From the NCBI GenBank assembly GCA_004380135.1, contig QXCR01000022.1:1-64000 (forward strand): DNA of 64,000 nt. The letters are read 5' to 3'. Shown in pieces: positions 1-9,909 of this stretch; positions within the stretch are counted from its first letter, which is position 1; the number at the start of each line of letters is the position of its first letter. Source of the stretch: Stemphylium vesicarium (lineage: Eukaryota > Ascomycota > Dothideomycetes > Pleosporales > Pleosporaceae). A program made the position numbers and the translations under genes. Below the pieces are notes generated by a model, which saw nothing but the letters and a program-made list of their open reading frames with translations, made no database searches and was not told the DNA's origin.

Positions 1-44
1 TACATATTCCTAAACCCTTCCACCGACGCACATACCATCATCTC

Positions 45-1349
45 CTACAAACACAAAACCCCCGCAACCCTAACGCCCAAATCCAGCACCGCGAGATGCT
101 CATCCCCACCATCCACCAACCTCTTATCCGTCTCACTAAACACAGCCGCCAACCGCACTTTCTTGACATCCTCGACGCGCTCATCAAACATGATTTGTTC
201 ATACAACTGGCCGACTGTCTGCGACGCGCTCCACCCCTCTGCAATCATATTCTCCACGACCTTGGCAATCTCATTGTAGCGTATCGATTTCGCAGTCGAG
301 GATTTAGGGAACAAGGAATCGGAGAAGGTGGAGAGCGTAGCGGGAGGAAGTACACCAGCGATTTCGGCAATGGTTGGGAGGGAAACGGGTGGTGCAGTGG
401 TAGCGGAGTCGATGTCCATTTCATCTTCATCGGGCACCACGGCCTTTTTCTTTCCCCGCTTTCCTGCCGCGCCGCCCTGGGTCTGCAGGGCGCCTACGAG
501 GCGGGCGGCAGATTGTAAAAAGGTGATGGCTTTGCGTAGATCGCCGTCTGCCACTCGGACTAGTTCCTCTGCGACGCCGTCGTCGAGTTTGACCTTTTCC
601 AGACTGGCAATGTCACTCACGCGCTTCACGGCGTTGCCTTGGTCTAGGCTCTTGAAACGGAATTTCGAACAACGCGATGCGAGCGGGTCGATGATGCGCG
701 TTACGTAGTTACATACCAGACAGAATCTTGTCATTCGGCTGTATGTCTCCATGGTTCGTCGCAGCGCCGATTGCGCATCTTGTGTCATGCTGTCGGCCTC
801 GTCCAGGACAATGATCTTGAAGGGTGGGCAGGGGTATTTATCCCTATATCGCACCATGCCTCCCTCTCCTGTCCCGCTCTTGTCCTCTACCATGACGTTA
901 TGTGTCGGCGCAACGCTGAGTTGTTGTCTGGCAAAGTCCTTGACCTTTTGCCGTACAATGCTGATACCACGTTCGTCTGAGGCGTTCAACTCGAGGACGC
1001 GCGACTTCATGAGTTCGGGGCCGTAGAGCTCTTTGGCGAGAGCGAGGATGGTTGACGTCTTTCCGGTTCCTGGGGGGCCGTAGAAGAGCATGTGGGGTAG
1101 GTTGGAGGATTGCATTGTACGGGAGAGGACTTGAATGGTATTATCCTGTGCCGTGACTTCTGACAGCGTCTTGGGGCGGCTGCGTCAGTTGTTAGCATTG
1201 GGACACAGAGTCGACTGATGTAAGAGTGTGTACTATTTTTCGACCCATGGCTGTAAGCGATCCGGTTGTTGCTTTGTGGTGGGCGCTTTTGAGGAGCCCG
1301 CCTGCGCAGCGGCCTGTTGGCGTGCCTTGATGTTAAAAAAGTCGGACAT
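45..1349 (-). CDS. RFC2: Replication factor C subunit 2 (clamp loader ATPase)
   Basis: Small subunit of the nuclear RFC complex, which uses ATP to open PCNA and load it at primer-template junctions. Two exons are modelled, 1349-1234 and 1179-45, split by a 54-bp intron inside the Tyr codon of the conserved WVEKYRPK block; the product is about 416 residues. Seen: Walker A GPPGTGKT (about 73-80), Walker B VLDEAD (about 163-168), the arginine-finger SRC box (about 207-209) and the RFC motif LNASDERGI. These match yeast Rfc2 (human RFC4) rather than the other small subunits. It is longer than yeast Rfc2 (353 residues) because of two inserts, one before YPCPPFK and a Lys/Asp-rich one after the sensor region. 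The start at 1349 gives an MSDFF N-terminus typical of the family. The TAG at 45-47 is close to the window edge. Confidence 0.95.
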
Positions 1350-1736
1350 TGTCGTCGCTGCTTGTTGGTGGGTTGAAGTTGCGGGAAAGTGGAGAGAGAG
1401 CTAAAGTGCGACGCGTCGACGCGAATTCGCGAAACCACGTTATTGCCGACCGACCGTGCGGCGCCTTACCCACTACATATGCATGTCATCATCACTGCAA
1501 GTGTCACAGCATACAGAACATTCAGAGGATATCTTAGATTGTTTCATCTCATGTCGAAAAGCAATGTCGGCTGTTCGTTGTTCGAAAGTACGCCAGATGC
1601 ATGCAATCCTCGCTCATGCTGAGCCTATTCCGCACGCCATCATAACCTGGGCTCTGCGCCGCTTTCCATCGTCGGTCGAGGTTCATACCTATGGTTCTAA
1701 GGGTCATGCTTCAGGAGCCGACTAGCGATGTCTAGT
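1350..1736. other. Intergenic, RFC2 upstream / NPL4 downstream
   Basis: This 387-bp stretch holds the RFC2 promoter and the NPL4 3' end. No long open frame with coding character, no clear TATA box and no repeat was seen. Confidence 0.6.
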
Positions 1737-3799
1737 CTACTTCCCATTCAGCCTAACCCCCTTGACGCGCTTAGCCAATTGTACTGAATCGGAATCTGAG
1801 CCATTGGAGGGCTGTCTCATCATACGCTGGTGCTCCAGGGGAAGAGGTGCTGCAGCCCCCCTACCGGCCGACTGGGGGAGAGACGAAGATTGATAGGAAC
1901 GTTTCGGGGGACGCTCACCACTTTCTTTGAGGATGGTTAGAAGAGTTGCCCAGCCTCCCGTGTGTTGGAGTGCTGAGCCTTCTGAGGTATCGTGCGTCGA
2001 AGAAACCTTGTACAGCAACGATTCCTCGTCCTTTGCAACTAAGTTAGCAGATACGAAAACTGTTTGGAAAAAGACGCACCTTTGATAGAATTCCTAGGTT
2101 ATGGATAAAGCATAGCATGTGGAAATTCGAGATCGCGTTGAGGCCGCTGGTAGTGTTGAGCGCCAGGCCGTTTGCTTTAGCGTTGAGAGCTTTGCCGAGA
2201 TGCGAGATCTCGGGCATTTCGCCCATGGCTTCACGGTTCTCAATCGGAAACTTGCCACCAGTAAAAAGAGGATTTGGCTGAGTGGGGAAACCGTGAGTAA
2301 GTGTGAGGAGTAGGTACTCAACTGGAAAGTCGGGTCTCGCAATCTCTTGTACGTTTGCACCGTGTTCGTTGATCCTGCGGTAGAAGACTTCGGGAATGTA
2401 CCGTTGGCGGCCGAGGGCCTCATCGTCTTCCTCTGACTGAACAAGCATGACCTTTGGCTCTGCCGAGGGCTCGATGATGTCGCCGCGCACCATCTCCACA
2501 GCATCGTTTGACACTTGGTAGGATGAGATACCGATTTGGCCTTGGTCATCACCGCTGATTACGCAAGTGACAAAGTTGGATCCGTGGCGACCGGTGTCGC
2601 TCCACTTGGATGGCCGGGGGTACTTTGCCTGATATCTTGCCGCGAAGCATACCTCGAGGGAGGATAAGTAGTAAGAATCCATGTGTCGCTTGCAGATGAC
2701 AGAGCCATCGCCCTTGTCGGCATCGAGCAGGTCTGTAAAAATGACACCGACTCGCTGCAGACCACATTGCGCAGCGATGTCGTCGATCTCCTTCTCATTG
2801 TCCCAGTCACCTAATGATATGCCGTCCGCTTCGTTGATCTGTGGCGGCTCGTAAATGGTCTCTACCACAGCCTTTGTTCCCAATGGCACCTCGGTGTACT
2901 CTTCGTATCTGCCATACAAGAAACCCAGTCGCTGGCAACCAGTCTGCCTCCAAAAGTTGATCACGTCATCTACAACTTGTATCGATGCGAACTCGACGTG
3001 GTCTACCATGCGGTATTCTTGCGGCTTGAGGGAGATGGCACTGGGCATGCACTTGGTGCAGATACCCTCTGGGAATGGCTTGTGCCCCGATGGACAGTCG
3101 GGTTTTACGCGGTAGTAGGGTTCGGTCAGCGGTGGGATGTAGGAGCTTCCGAGCTCTGGCCTGTTCTTCGCCGAGTTGACCTTGCGCAGATATGAATGGA
3201 AGGAAAGATGTTTGATCTTCCTCTCGGCGAGGTATTCGGGCGAGTAGGGCTCCAGTGGCATGCAATAGTCGCACATGCCCTTTGGTCCGTGGGAGCACAT
3301 GCGCGCGTCGCGTTTCCGAGGAATCTTTCCATCTTGCCTATCCAGCCTATCGTCAAGCGGTGACTGCCTGACCACTTCCCATGGCTTCTTTATAGTTTGG
3401 GTGGGGGAGCCGAGGGGCACAGAGGGCGTATCGGCGGCTTCAACAGGTTTGCCATTCAGTCGCGAGCCGCTTGCCACGGGTGCAGCGTGACCATTCGATA
3501 CAGCAGACTGCTCTTCGAAAGAGAGAAAGAGCTGTGCGCCGTTCCTGTGGAGCTGTTAGCTGTGATGTCAAGCTCAGACAAGCTACTTACGATAGTCCCA
3601 CTTGCTTGAAGCTCACACCCTTCAGTTCTGCCAGCTTCCTCGCATCGCCTCCCTGTGGACGATTGCTGACACTGATGCTCTCCAACTCGACATTCTTGGG
3701 GAGCTTCTCGGCGATCTTAGGAAGAATCTCTGGAAAAGTGTCCTCGGGCTGTACCGTCAACCGAAATTGGCCCTCTTTGCTCACAAACCTCAGTATCAT
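1737..3799 (-). CDS. NPL4: Nuclear protein localization protein 4 (Cdc48-Ufd1 cofactor)
   Basis: NPL4 pairs with Ufd1 to recruit Cdc48/p97 to ubiquitinated substrates, for example in ER-associated degradation. Three exons are modelled: 3799-3591, 3544-2080 and 2030-1737, giving about 655 residues. Seen in order: an N-terminal ubiquitin-like (UBX-type) domain starting MILRFVSKEG; an NPL4 zinc-finger region with CSHGPKGMCDYC and CPSGHKPFPEGICTKC; an MPN-type domain (DHVEFASIQVVDDVINFWRQ); and a C-terminal helical part. Intron 1 (46 bp) splits a Ser codon. Intron 2 (49 bp) has a GCTAAC branch site but ends in AAAG; splicing there restores the phase into DEESLLYKV. The length agrees with the family. 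Transcribed divergently from SEC66. Confidence 0.94.
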
Positions 3800-4253
3800 G
3801 GCGGAATGCTATCGATTTTTGCGGTTGAAACTAGTAAGTGAGGTTGTTGCAGATGGCAGGAAAGTAGTGTGGGACTTTGTAGGGGTTGAAGGAAAGCGTG
3901 GACGGGAACGTGGTTGAGCAGTGGTGAAGAGTGGTTATTGATTGATTACACAGAGTCGCTAGGAAGGCGTCGAAGGCGGCAGAATGACGCGCGCGACCTC
4001 AGCGAACCCTGGTCGTAGCGCGAAACCACTCGGACATTTACCGAATTGCGAACTGGCCAGATATTCTATCGATAAGTGAGAGAACATTGCGACCCCATTC
4101 CGCCGCTGCATCTCACTTCCGAGGACACCGTCGCTCCTTTACAAGTCTCCCCGCCAACGTTTTGCGCTCTCGCAACGTGTCCGCCGAACGAACACATCTT
4201 CAACATCAGCACCCAGCTACCCAGCTGCCCACACCAAACACCCACCATCCAAA
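3800..4253. promoter_or_regulatory. Divergent promoter region NPL4 / SEC66
   Basis: This 454-bp spacer separates two divergently transcribed genes and so should contain both promoters. It carries a perfect palindrome TATCGATA (4067-4074), followed by AG so that a GATAAG core also reads. No clear TATA box was seen. Confidence 0.5.
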
Positions 4254-4946
4254 ATGTGGCCCTTCGACACCGTCGACTGGCTTATGCTAACGGTGCCCTT
4301 CGCCTACATTGGTATCCTCGCCGGTTCCTTTGCCGTCTTCACAAATCTCTACCGCAAGCGCCAGGCTGCCAACGCTGCATCCCTTGAACCCTGGTTCCCC
4401 ACCCATCTCCAGCGCAATGTCTACCTCTCCCTACTGCACATGGACGAGCCCAAAGTGCCGGATAGCGTCCTGAAGGCTGCCTTGTTGCGCCGCGCGACTG
4501 AGGATATTCATCGCATCGTACAAGTCAGGAACGCGAAGCAGGCGCTGCAGGTGTTGCTGCAGAGGGGCAGTGTGGGCGACGACTTGTGGCAACGGTTCCA
4601 GCGCGCAGAAAAGGAGATTGAAGAGGAACTTAGGGATGTTGTTAGTGAGGTGAGTTTGCATACATGACTACCAGGTCACTTGTCGATACCCTGTACACGA
4701 GCTGACATTCCATAGGCCAACGCATTCGCACCCAACTGGGGCCAGACCATCTTCCAGTCGGCCTCTGAAATGGCTCAGAACAACCACATCCGCGAGCGTC
4801 TGGCCGAGATCACAGCAAAGGCTCCCGCTGAAAAAGAGTGGTGGGAGAGCCGCAGGGCTAGCATCCAGTCAGAATTCATGAAGGAGTTGGATGAGGAGAA
4901 GGCCAAGAGCGAGGACGGCGTAATGGTGGAGAAGGGCGCGAACTGA
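4254..4946 (+). CDS. SEC66: Sec66/Sec71 subunit of the Sec63 translocon complex
   Basis: Predicted ER membrane protein of the Sec62/63 complex that supports post-translational translocation. Exons 4254-4649 and 4716-4946 with a 66-bp intron (GTGAGT..ATAG) give about 208 residues. Seen: one N-terminal membrane segment (about residues 10-31), then the family signature LYRKRQAANAASLEPWFP and the conserved VYLSLLH block. Downstream comes a helical cytosolic domain and a Lys/Glu-rich tail ending KGAN. Size and architecture fit Sec66. The ATG at 4254 is the first in frame and is preceded by an A-rich context. Confidence 0.93.
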
Positions 4947-5260
4947 GGGGACGCTTGTTATGGGGTGCTTGATGCGTTATCTTGGGCAGTTTTTAGACAT
5001 AGGGCGAGGCGGGGCTTTGGCGTTTTGCAGCATTTGGGAGGCGCATTGACGAAATACCATGTATCAACTTGTTCAAATGCTAATTGCAGTGCTACCAAAC
5101 GCCAGTTATCCCATAGAGTACATGCTACCACGCTCAGCTAACCGAATTGAAGGCTTCCGTGCACCAGATATACAAGCCTAACTTTACAGCTTTACCATGC
5201 CTTCCTCACACATCTTGATTCCGTCTTCATCACTACCCCAGTTTATTGAACGTCAACCGC
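4947..5260. other. Convergent 3' spacer SEC66 / Vps3844 gene
   Basis: A 314-bp region between two converging genes, expected to hold both 3' UTRs. No open frame or repeat of note. Confidence 0.5.
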
Positions 5261-6512
5261 TTATTTCCTGGCGGTAGGTCCGCTAACACCAGCACCGATG
5301 ACACTGGGCAGCTCCTCAGCACCCATGGAGTAGAGCATACCAATACCAGCCGAGACCAGGAAAGCCAAGATGACACCGCTGCCGACGAACAGCCAGAACT
5401 GGACGGAGATGTCCTTCTTTTGGCAGGCGGGGCCTCCCCAGTAGGTGACCTTCCTCTTCGACTCCATGCCATGGTCCTCGCCAACATGCTCGACAGTAGC
5501 CTTGCAGGCGCATCCGTAGCAGTTGACTGTCTCCTGGTCGGATCCAGAACCGCGGCCCTTGTGGAGAAGGGTGCACTCGCCATGGCTGGAGCAGTTGTGA
5601 GTCTGGCTCTGGCAAGCGTTCATCGAGTCAAAGCACACGGGAAGAATGCCGCGTACGGGACCCTTGGTGTTCTTGCTGGTGTCGGCCTGGGCGACGACAG
5701 GAAAGTCCTCAAGGTCGGGGACCTCGGATGTTGCAGGTGCGGCTTGGGAAGAAAGTACCGCCTCGGGGTTCTGGCGACGGGCTTCCTTGGAGGGGACGTC
5801 GTACATGCCCCAGGGATTGGCGGTACGCTTCGACTTGGAAGCTGAGCGCGGCATCATGACGACAGTCATGGAGAAGCCTGTCTCTTCGGCCTTCTTGTTG
5901 ACGTTGCTAAGTACCTGGGCGAGCTCCTCACTGGTCATCTTGCTGCTCTTGTCTGTGCGCCACATGCTGAGGTATCCATTGTACGCATCCGACTTGGTGT
6001 TTGGCGGGAGCGCCGACTCAATCTCAAAGTTGGACGTGTATGTTCGCTGCTGGGGGTCTGCGTACTCTGGCAGCGACTTGGCCTGGACTACAAAGTCGTC
6101 GATCAGACGGTCGTTCTCAGCTGCAGATGGCGCGCCCGATATGGCAAAGTCCAGTGTGCGATCTGATCCGTCGTTGATGATGACTGCGAGCTGGAGTTAG
6201 CCTGCGGCCCTGGCCATGTCGTCGTAGTCTATGCCCACCTGTTGCCTCATCCTGCTCGGCATCCTCTGCCCAGACGAGCAGATGCGACCTGGATGCATCC
6301 GTATCTTCGGCTCCAAAGAGCTTCGGCTGCTTGCCCCCGTACGTGTTGATGTGCTGCAGCGTCTCGGCATCGGCATGCTCGAGCGAGTGGAATCGCGACA
6401 GACCCAGGCGCTGGGCGATGATAAGACGCGCTGTCTCCGGGCTGACGGTTGGTCGAGCTGCAAGGACGGCGCAGGACAGTGATGAGGCGACAAAGGCCCC
6501 GGATAGCTTCAT
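5261..6512 (-). CDS. Vps3844-type membrane protein (DUF3844)
   Basis: Two exons, 6512-6239 and 6183-5261, give about 398 residues. Intron 1 (55 bp) has a GTGGGC donor, a GCTAAC branch site and a CGCAG acceptor. The N-terminus is a signal peptide (MKLSGAFVASSLSCAVLAARP). The C-terminal third is the diagnostic part: a Cys-rich lumenal domain with about eight cysteines (CFDSMNAC, NCSSHGEC, CYGCAC, WGGPACQKKD), a single membrane span beginning FWLF, and the conserved ending EELPSVIGAGVSGPTARK. This matches the fungal family annotated as vacuolar sorting protein Vps3844 C-terminal domain; its molecular role is not known to me. Divergent from the gene at 6781. Confidence 0.88.
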
Positions 6513-6780
6513 CGTGGCTGATGGGGTTGGTTTGGGGGGATTCGTGCTGCGGCGGCGATGATGCAGTCGCCAGGGAAGCTGAGACCTCTAGAACGCGGAA
6601 CTTGCCTCTCACACCTCCGGCCCTATCGCCCGCACCTGCAACTATACACGGCCAGATAGCCTAGACTTTTTATTCTACACGCAGCTGGGCGCACATTTAT
6701 TGTATTCTACAGAGCATTCATGTCTCTCTCCTCCGCCCTAGCGCCCTTATAACATTCGCTTCTCGCAGTCGCTCGCGGCC

Positions 6781-8120
6781 ATGTTCAGGCCACTGGGGCC
6801 ACTCGTGCTTCGGCGGAACTTGTCCCTCTTCAACAGGGTGCCGCATTCGCAAATAGCCCGATCGGCGGCACGCAAAGGCCACGGGAGTGTCACAATACAG
6901 CGAGTGCGTATGCGGCGGCCCTTTCTCAGCAAGTCGTGAGTCGTCGCCTCACATGCCGAGTCACTTCACATGCTAATTCCATCCGCAGACGTATAGTCGG
7001 CGCAGTCGCCGTCAGCGCAGCAACCTATGGTCTTGTGCGGTACTTGGGAATAGAGGTCGAGATTGAAGAGGTGGAAGAAAAGGGGGGCCATTCGAACCGG
7101 TCTGGAAACACCGGAGACGATGGGTGGGAAGTAGTCGGGCCAGCCGAAGACGACGAGGACGAAGATTACGATGGCGCTATCCTATTCCTACCCACGGGCT
7201 TCTCGCGACCGCGGCGGAAGACATTCTACAAAGGCTCGGATCCGGAGTGGCAGGACTTCAAGAGGATAGCCAGCGATCGTCCAAGGGTTGAGAAGATTCG
7301 CGGTATGCACCATTGCGCACGACACTGAGCATACACCGCTGACAGCATAATAGGAGAGCTGGCGACTTTAATACGCGATACGGCGGCAAAGAGCCCACAG
7401 TACGTCGCCCGCGTCGGCAAAGTCGATCCCAGCAAGGGCAAAGCCTGGATTGAATTCCAGTTTCCGGCCGGCCCACCAATCGAGTACGAGCGGCCAGGCA
7501 TCGAGCTGACTGAGGACCTGGAGTGGCGCAAGACAACACGTCCAGTCGAGGACGCCCATCATGAACGCTTGAACAGAATCCTGTATCCTAAGGAAGCCGC
7601 GAATGCTCTATACGGAGACACAACAAAGAAGATGGGCAAGGCATGGAAGAACTTGAAGATCTCCATGGGTTGGGACCAGGAATCAATGACGGAAACCGTC
7701 CAGGAACTCTTTCAGCGCATATCAACCAACCCACAGTCGTCCGCCGGCCAAGCCACATCAATTACTCCAAACCCCCTCTCAGCCTCTGCGAACGATACCC
7801 AACGGCCAGGAGCTTCCCCATCACCAGTGCCTATCGACGGCCCTGCAAATCTAGGCCTTGTCCTTCCAGACCCGAAGAAGATAACCCTAGATCTCTCCAG
7901 CTTCCGCTCCGACTTCCGCAAAGCCTTCAAGCCGTACGCTTTACAGCCCCCGCGCGGCACTTTCCTGGTCCTGGGTCTGGTCGAAGTCTACGGCGACCGA
8001 GCGCGCATGACACTCAATGTGCATGCCGTGTACGACCCCAAACAAGGGCGTTATGTGAGGTTGACAGGAGTCGTGTGGAACTATGTCGAGCATAGGCAGC
8101 ATCCAAGGGGTGGACCGTAG
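6781..8120 (+). CDS. Unnamed conserved-looking mitochondrial protein
   Basis: Three exons are modelled: 6781-6935, 6989-7302 and 7354-8120, about 411 residues. Both introns are about 50 bp with good signals (GTGAGT..CGCAG and GTATGC..AATAG). The first 50 residues are rich in Arg and Ser with no acid, like a mitochondrial presequence, followed by a short hydrophobic stretch (IVGAVAVSAATYGLVRYLGI) and an acidic linker. A charged middle domain (FYKGSDPEWQDFKRIASDRP, then GELATLIRDTAAKSPQY) follows, and a C-terminal domain containing PPRGTFLVLGLVEVYGDRAR. I do not recognise the family. The layout (presequence, membrane segment, soluble domain) suggests an inner-membrane protein facing one compartment; that is inference. 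Confidence 0.82.
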
Positions 8121-8396
8121 AATTCTCCTCGAAATGGTCCTCGTGGTTCGATAATGCATTATACCCGGCGTAATGGAAGGCCTTGAGCGCTAGATACCAC
8201 TGCATAGGTGGCGTATGAGCGTTTGAAGCGGGCATGATTGGTGTCTAGATTGCGTATTGACTCGATTGATGAGATGATGAGATTCTGGGTACACACATGC
8301 TCTTTTGATACCCTTTTTTTTTGAAAGGCTTTTTACACCATCAAGTCATTTCCACGTGATCTTGTTCTTTCTTACATATTTACCTAGCCTCCTAGC

Positions 8397-9909
8397 TATA
8401 TAAACCTCGTACTCTTCACTCATCTAACTTTCCTCCTTACCTTTCTCCATATGGCCTCTAAAACATGCTTCATGAAAAACAAAGAAACCCCTGGTATGTC
8501 TCGCCTTGTGGTTGTGACAAAAAGCTACATGCCACACCAATATGTCCTACTTTCTGTTACAAACTTTATACATATCTTCCCATGATTTTCCGCCTGACAG
8601 ATCACCTAATGTCTTCACGAAAGTCCTCTACGGTTTGGCGTACGTTCTGAATTACCGCGGAGTGGGGTATATAATTACCCAATTTCATACGCTTCTCTCC
8701 CTCTTCTCCCTTTCTGCATACTCGGCTCTGCACATATCAAAAATCCTCGATATACGCGTCATGTGGCCGGCGGAGCAGACATACAATACCTAAATTACGA
8801 AGTCAAAGATTCCATGTTTCAAAATACCAGTGTTCTGTACCCATAGAAAAAGTCCTAGCCGTAACCTATGTGCACGCGTCTTTCCGCCGCTCTAAACAGA
8901 TGGCGCAATTTTACCCGTATGGCTGTGGCGACGCCCGATGTTTCTAGAGAGTAAAAAAGGCGTGTGGCGCATGTTGGTATACTCCTGGATCTAAAAATGT
9001 TGGTAGACCTTCGGATGTGGAAGCGTCGTCGGAATCCTGAAGCCTGAAAATACCCCGGATCACACCTGATGGAGTCGAAATGTGTGTCGGTCCTAGAGTA
9101 TGAGCTTCGGACCCTCTCTCGTCCCCGAAAACACAGTCAAGCTTTTCGAAATCAAACCCAGCACATCCCACGGAGATGAGATGGGGTGGAGGCTATATTA
9201 ATCCTCGACAGCCTTGTTGCTCTTCTACTCCTGCATCCCACAAAAAAAAATCTTTCCCACGTCAGAAAAGAACGAGAATACATTCCATGAGAAGAGGACT
9301 CTGTCCACCTTTCGACAAGAATATTTAAAAACTCATGGATCTCTTCTCATGTGCCGCCATTCTCGTCTTGTCATTTTCAAAGACGTAAGGATATCGAGAC
9401 TATTGACATGTGTGCTGCACACATTCTCATATATATACCTTCCCATGATCTCCATAACGCCAAAAGCTGCGAGCGGTACGTTTCATGTTTGCTGTGCGCA
9501 ACACCGAAGTATGAATGAAGTCGGAACGACTAAATTTTCTCATTATTGGAAGTGCACTAGGCCGTGTATATAAAGTTCATACTCTCCTCGTTCTGTATCT
9601 CTCCTGCATCACGGATTTAGTCTCTGGTTCTGAAAAGACAAGGACTTCACACAATGTGCCGCGCTTGTGTGGAAACTTGACAAAAATCACAGCAGCGAAT
9701 TATATGAGATTGCTCCGGTCCCTGTTTCCAAATCAACGAACGATGTACACATTGCTTTTTGTCTGAAAAGACGATCATACCTCTTTGTGTTTTCCAGTGT
9801 CATTTCTCTCTAAAATCATTAAAAACTACAATTCCTTTTCTTTATGGAATTCTCTTCTTCGTTCCTATCACTATCATGTATCCGCCGATACGCAGCGTCG
9901 CCTATAAAT
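8397..9909 (+). repeat. Series of TATA-box plus pyrimidine blocks
   Basis: TATA-like boxes occur on the plus strand at 8397-8404, 8668-8675, 9194-9201, 9567-9574 and 9903-9909. At least two are followed, 34 nt from the box start, by the identical decamer CTCCTGCATC (9228-9237 and 9601-9610) in a pyrimidine-rich context. The word TCTGAAAAGAC or a close variant then occurs at about 9261-9272, 9629-9639 and 9762-9772. The word TTCCCATGAT occurs near 8578 and 9439. No long open frame follows any of them. They look like diverged copies of one promoter-bearing unit; product and function are unknown. Confidence 0.4.
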
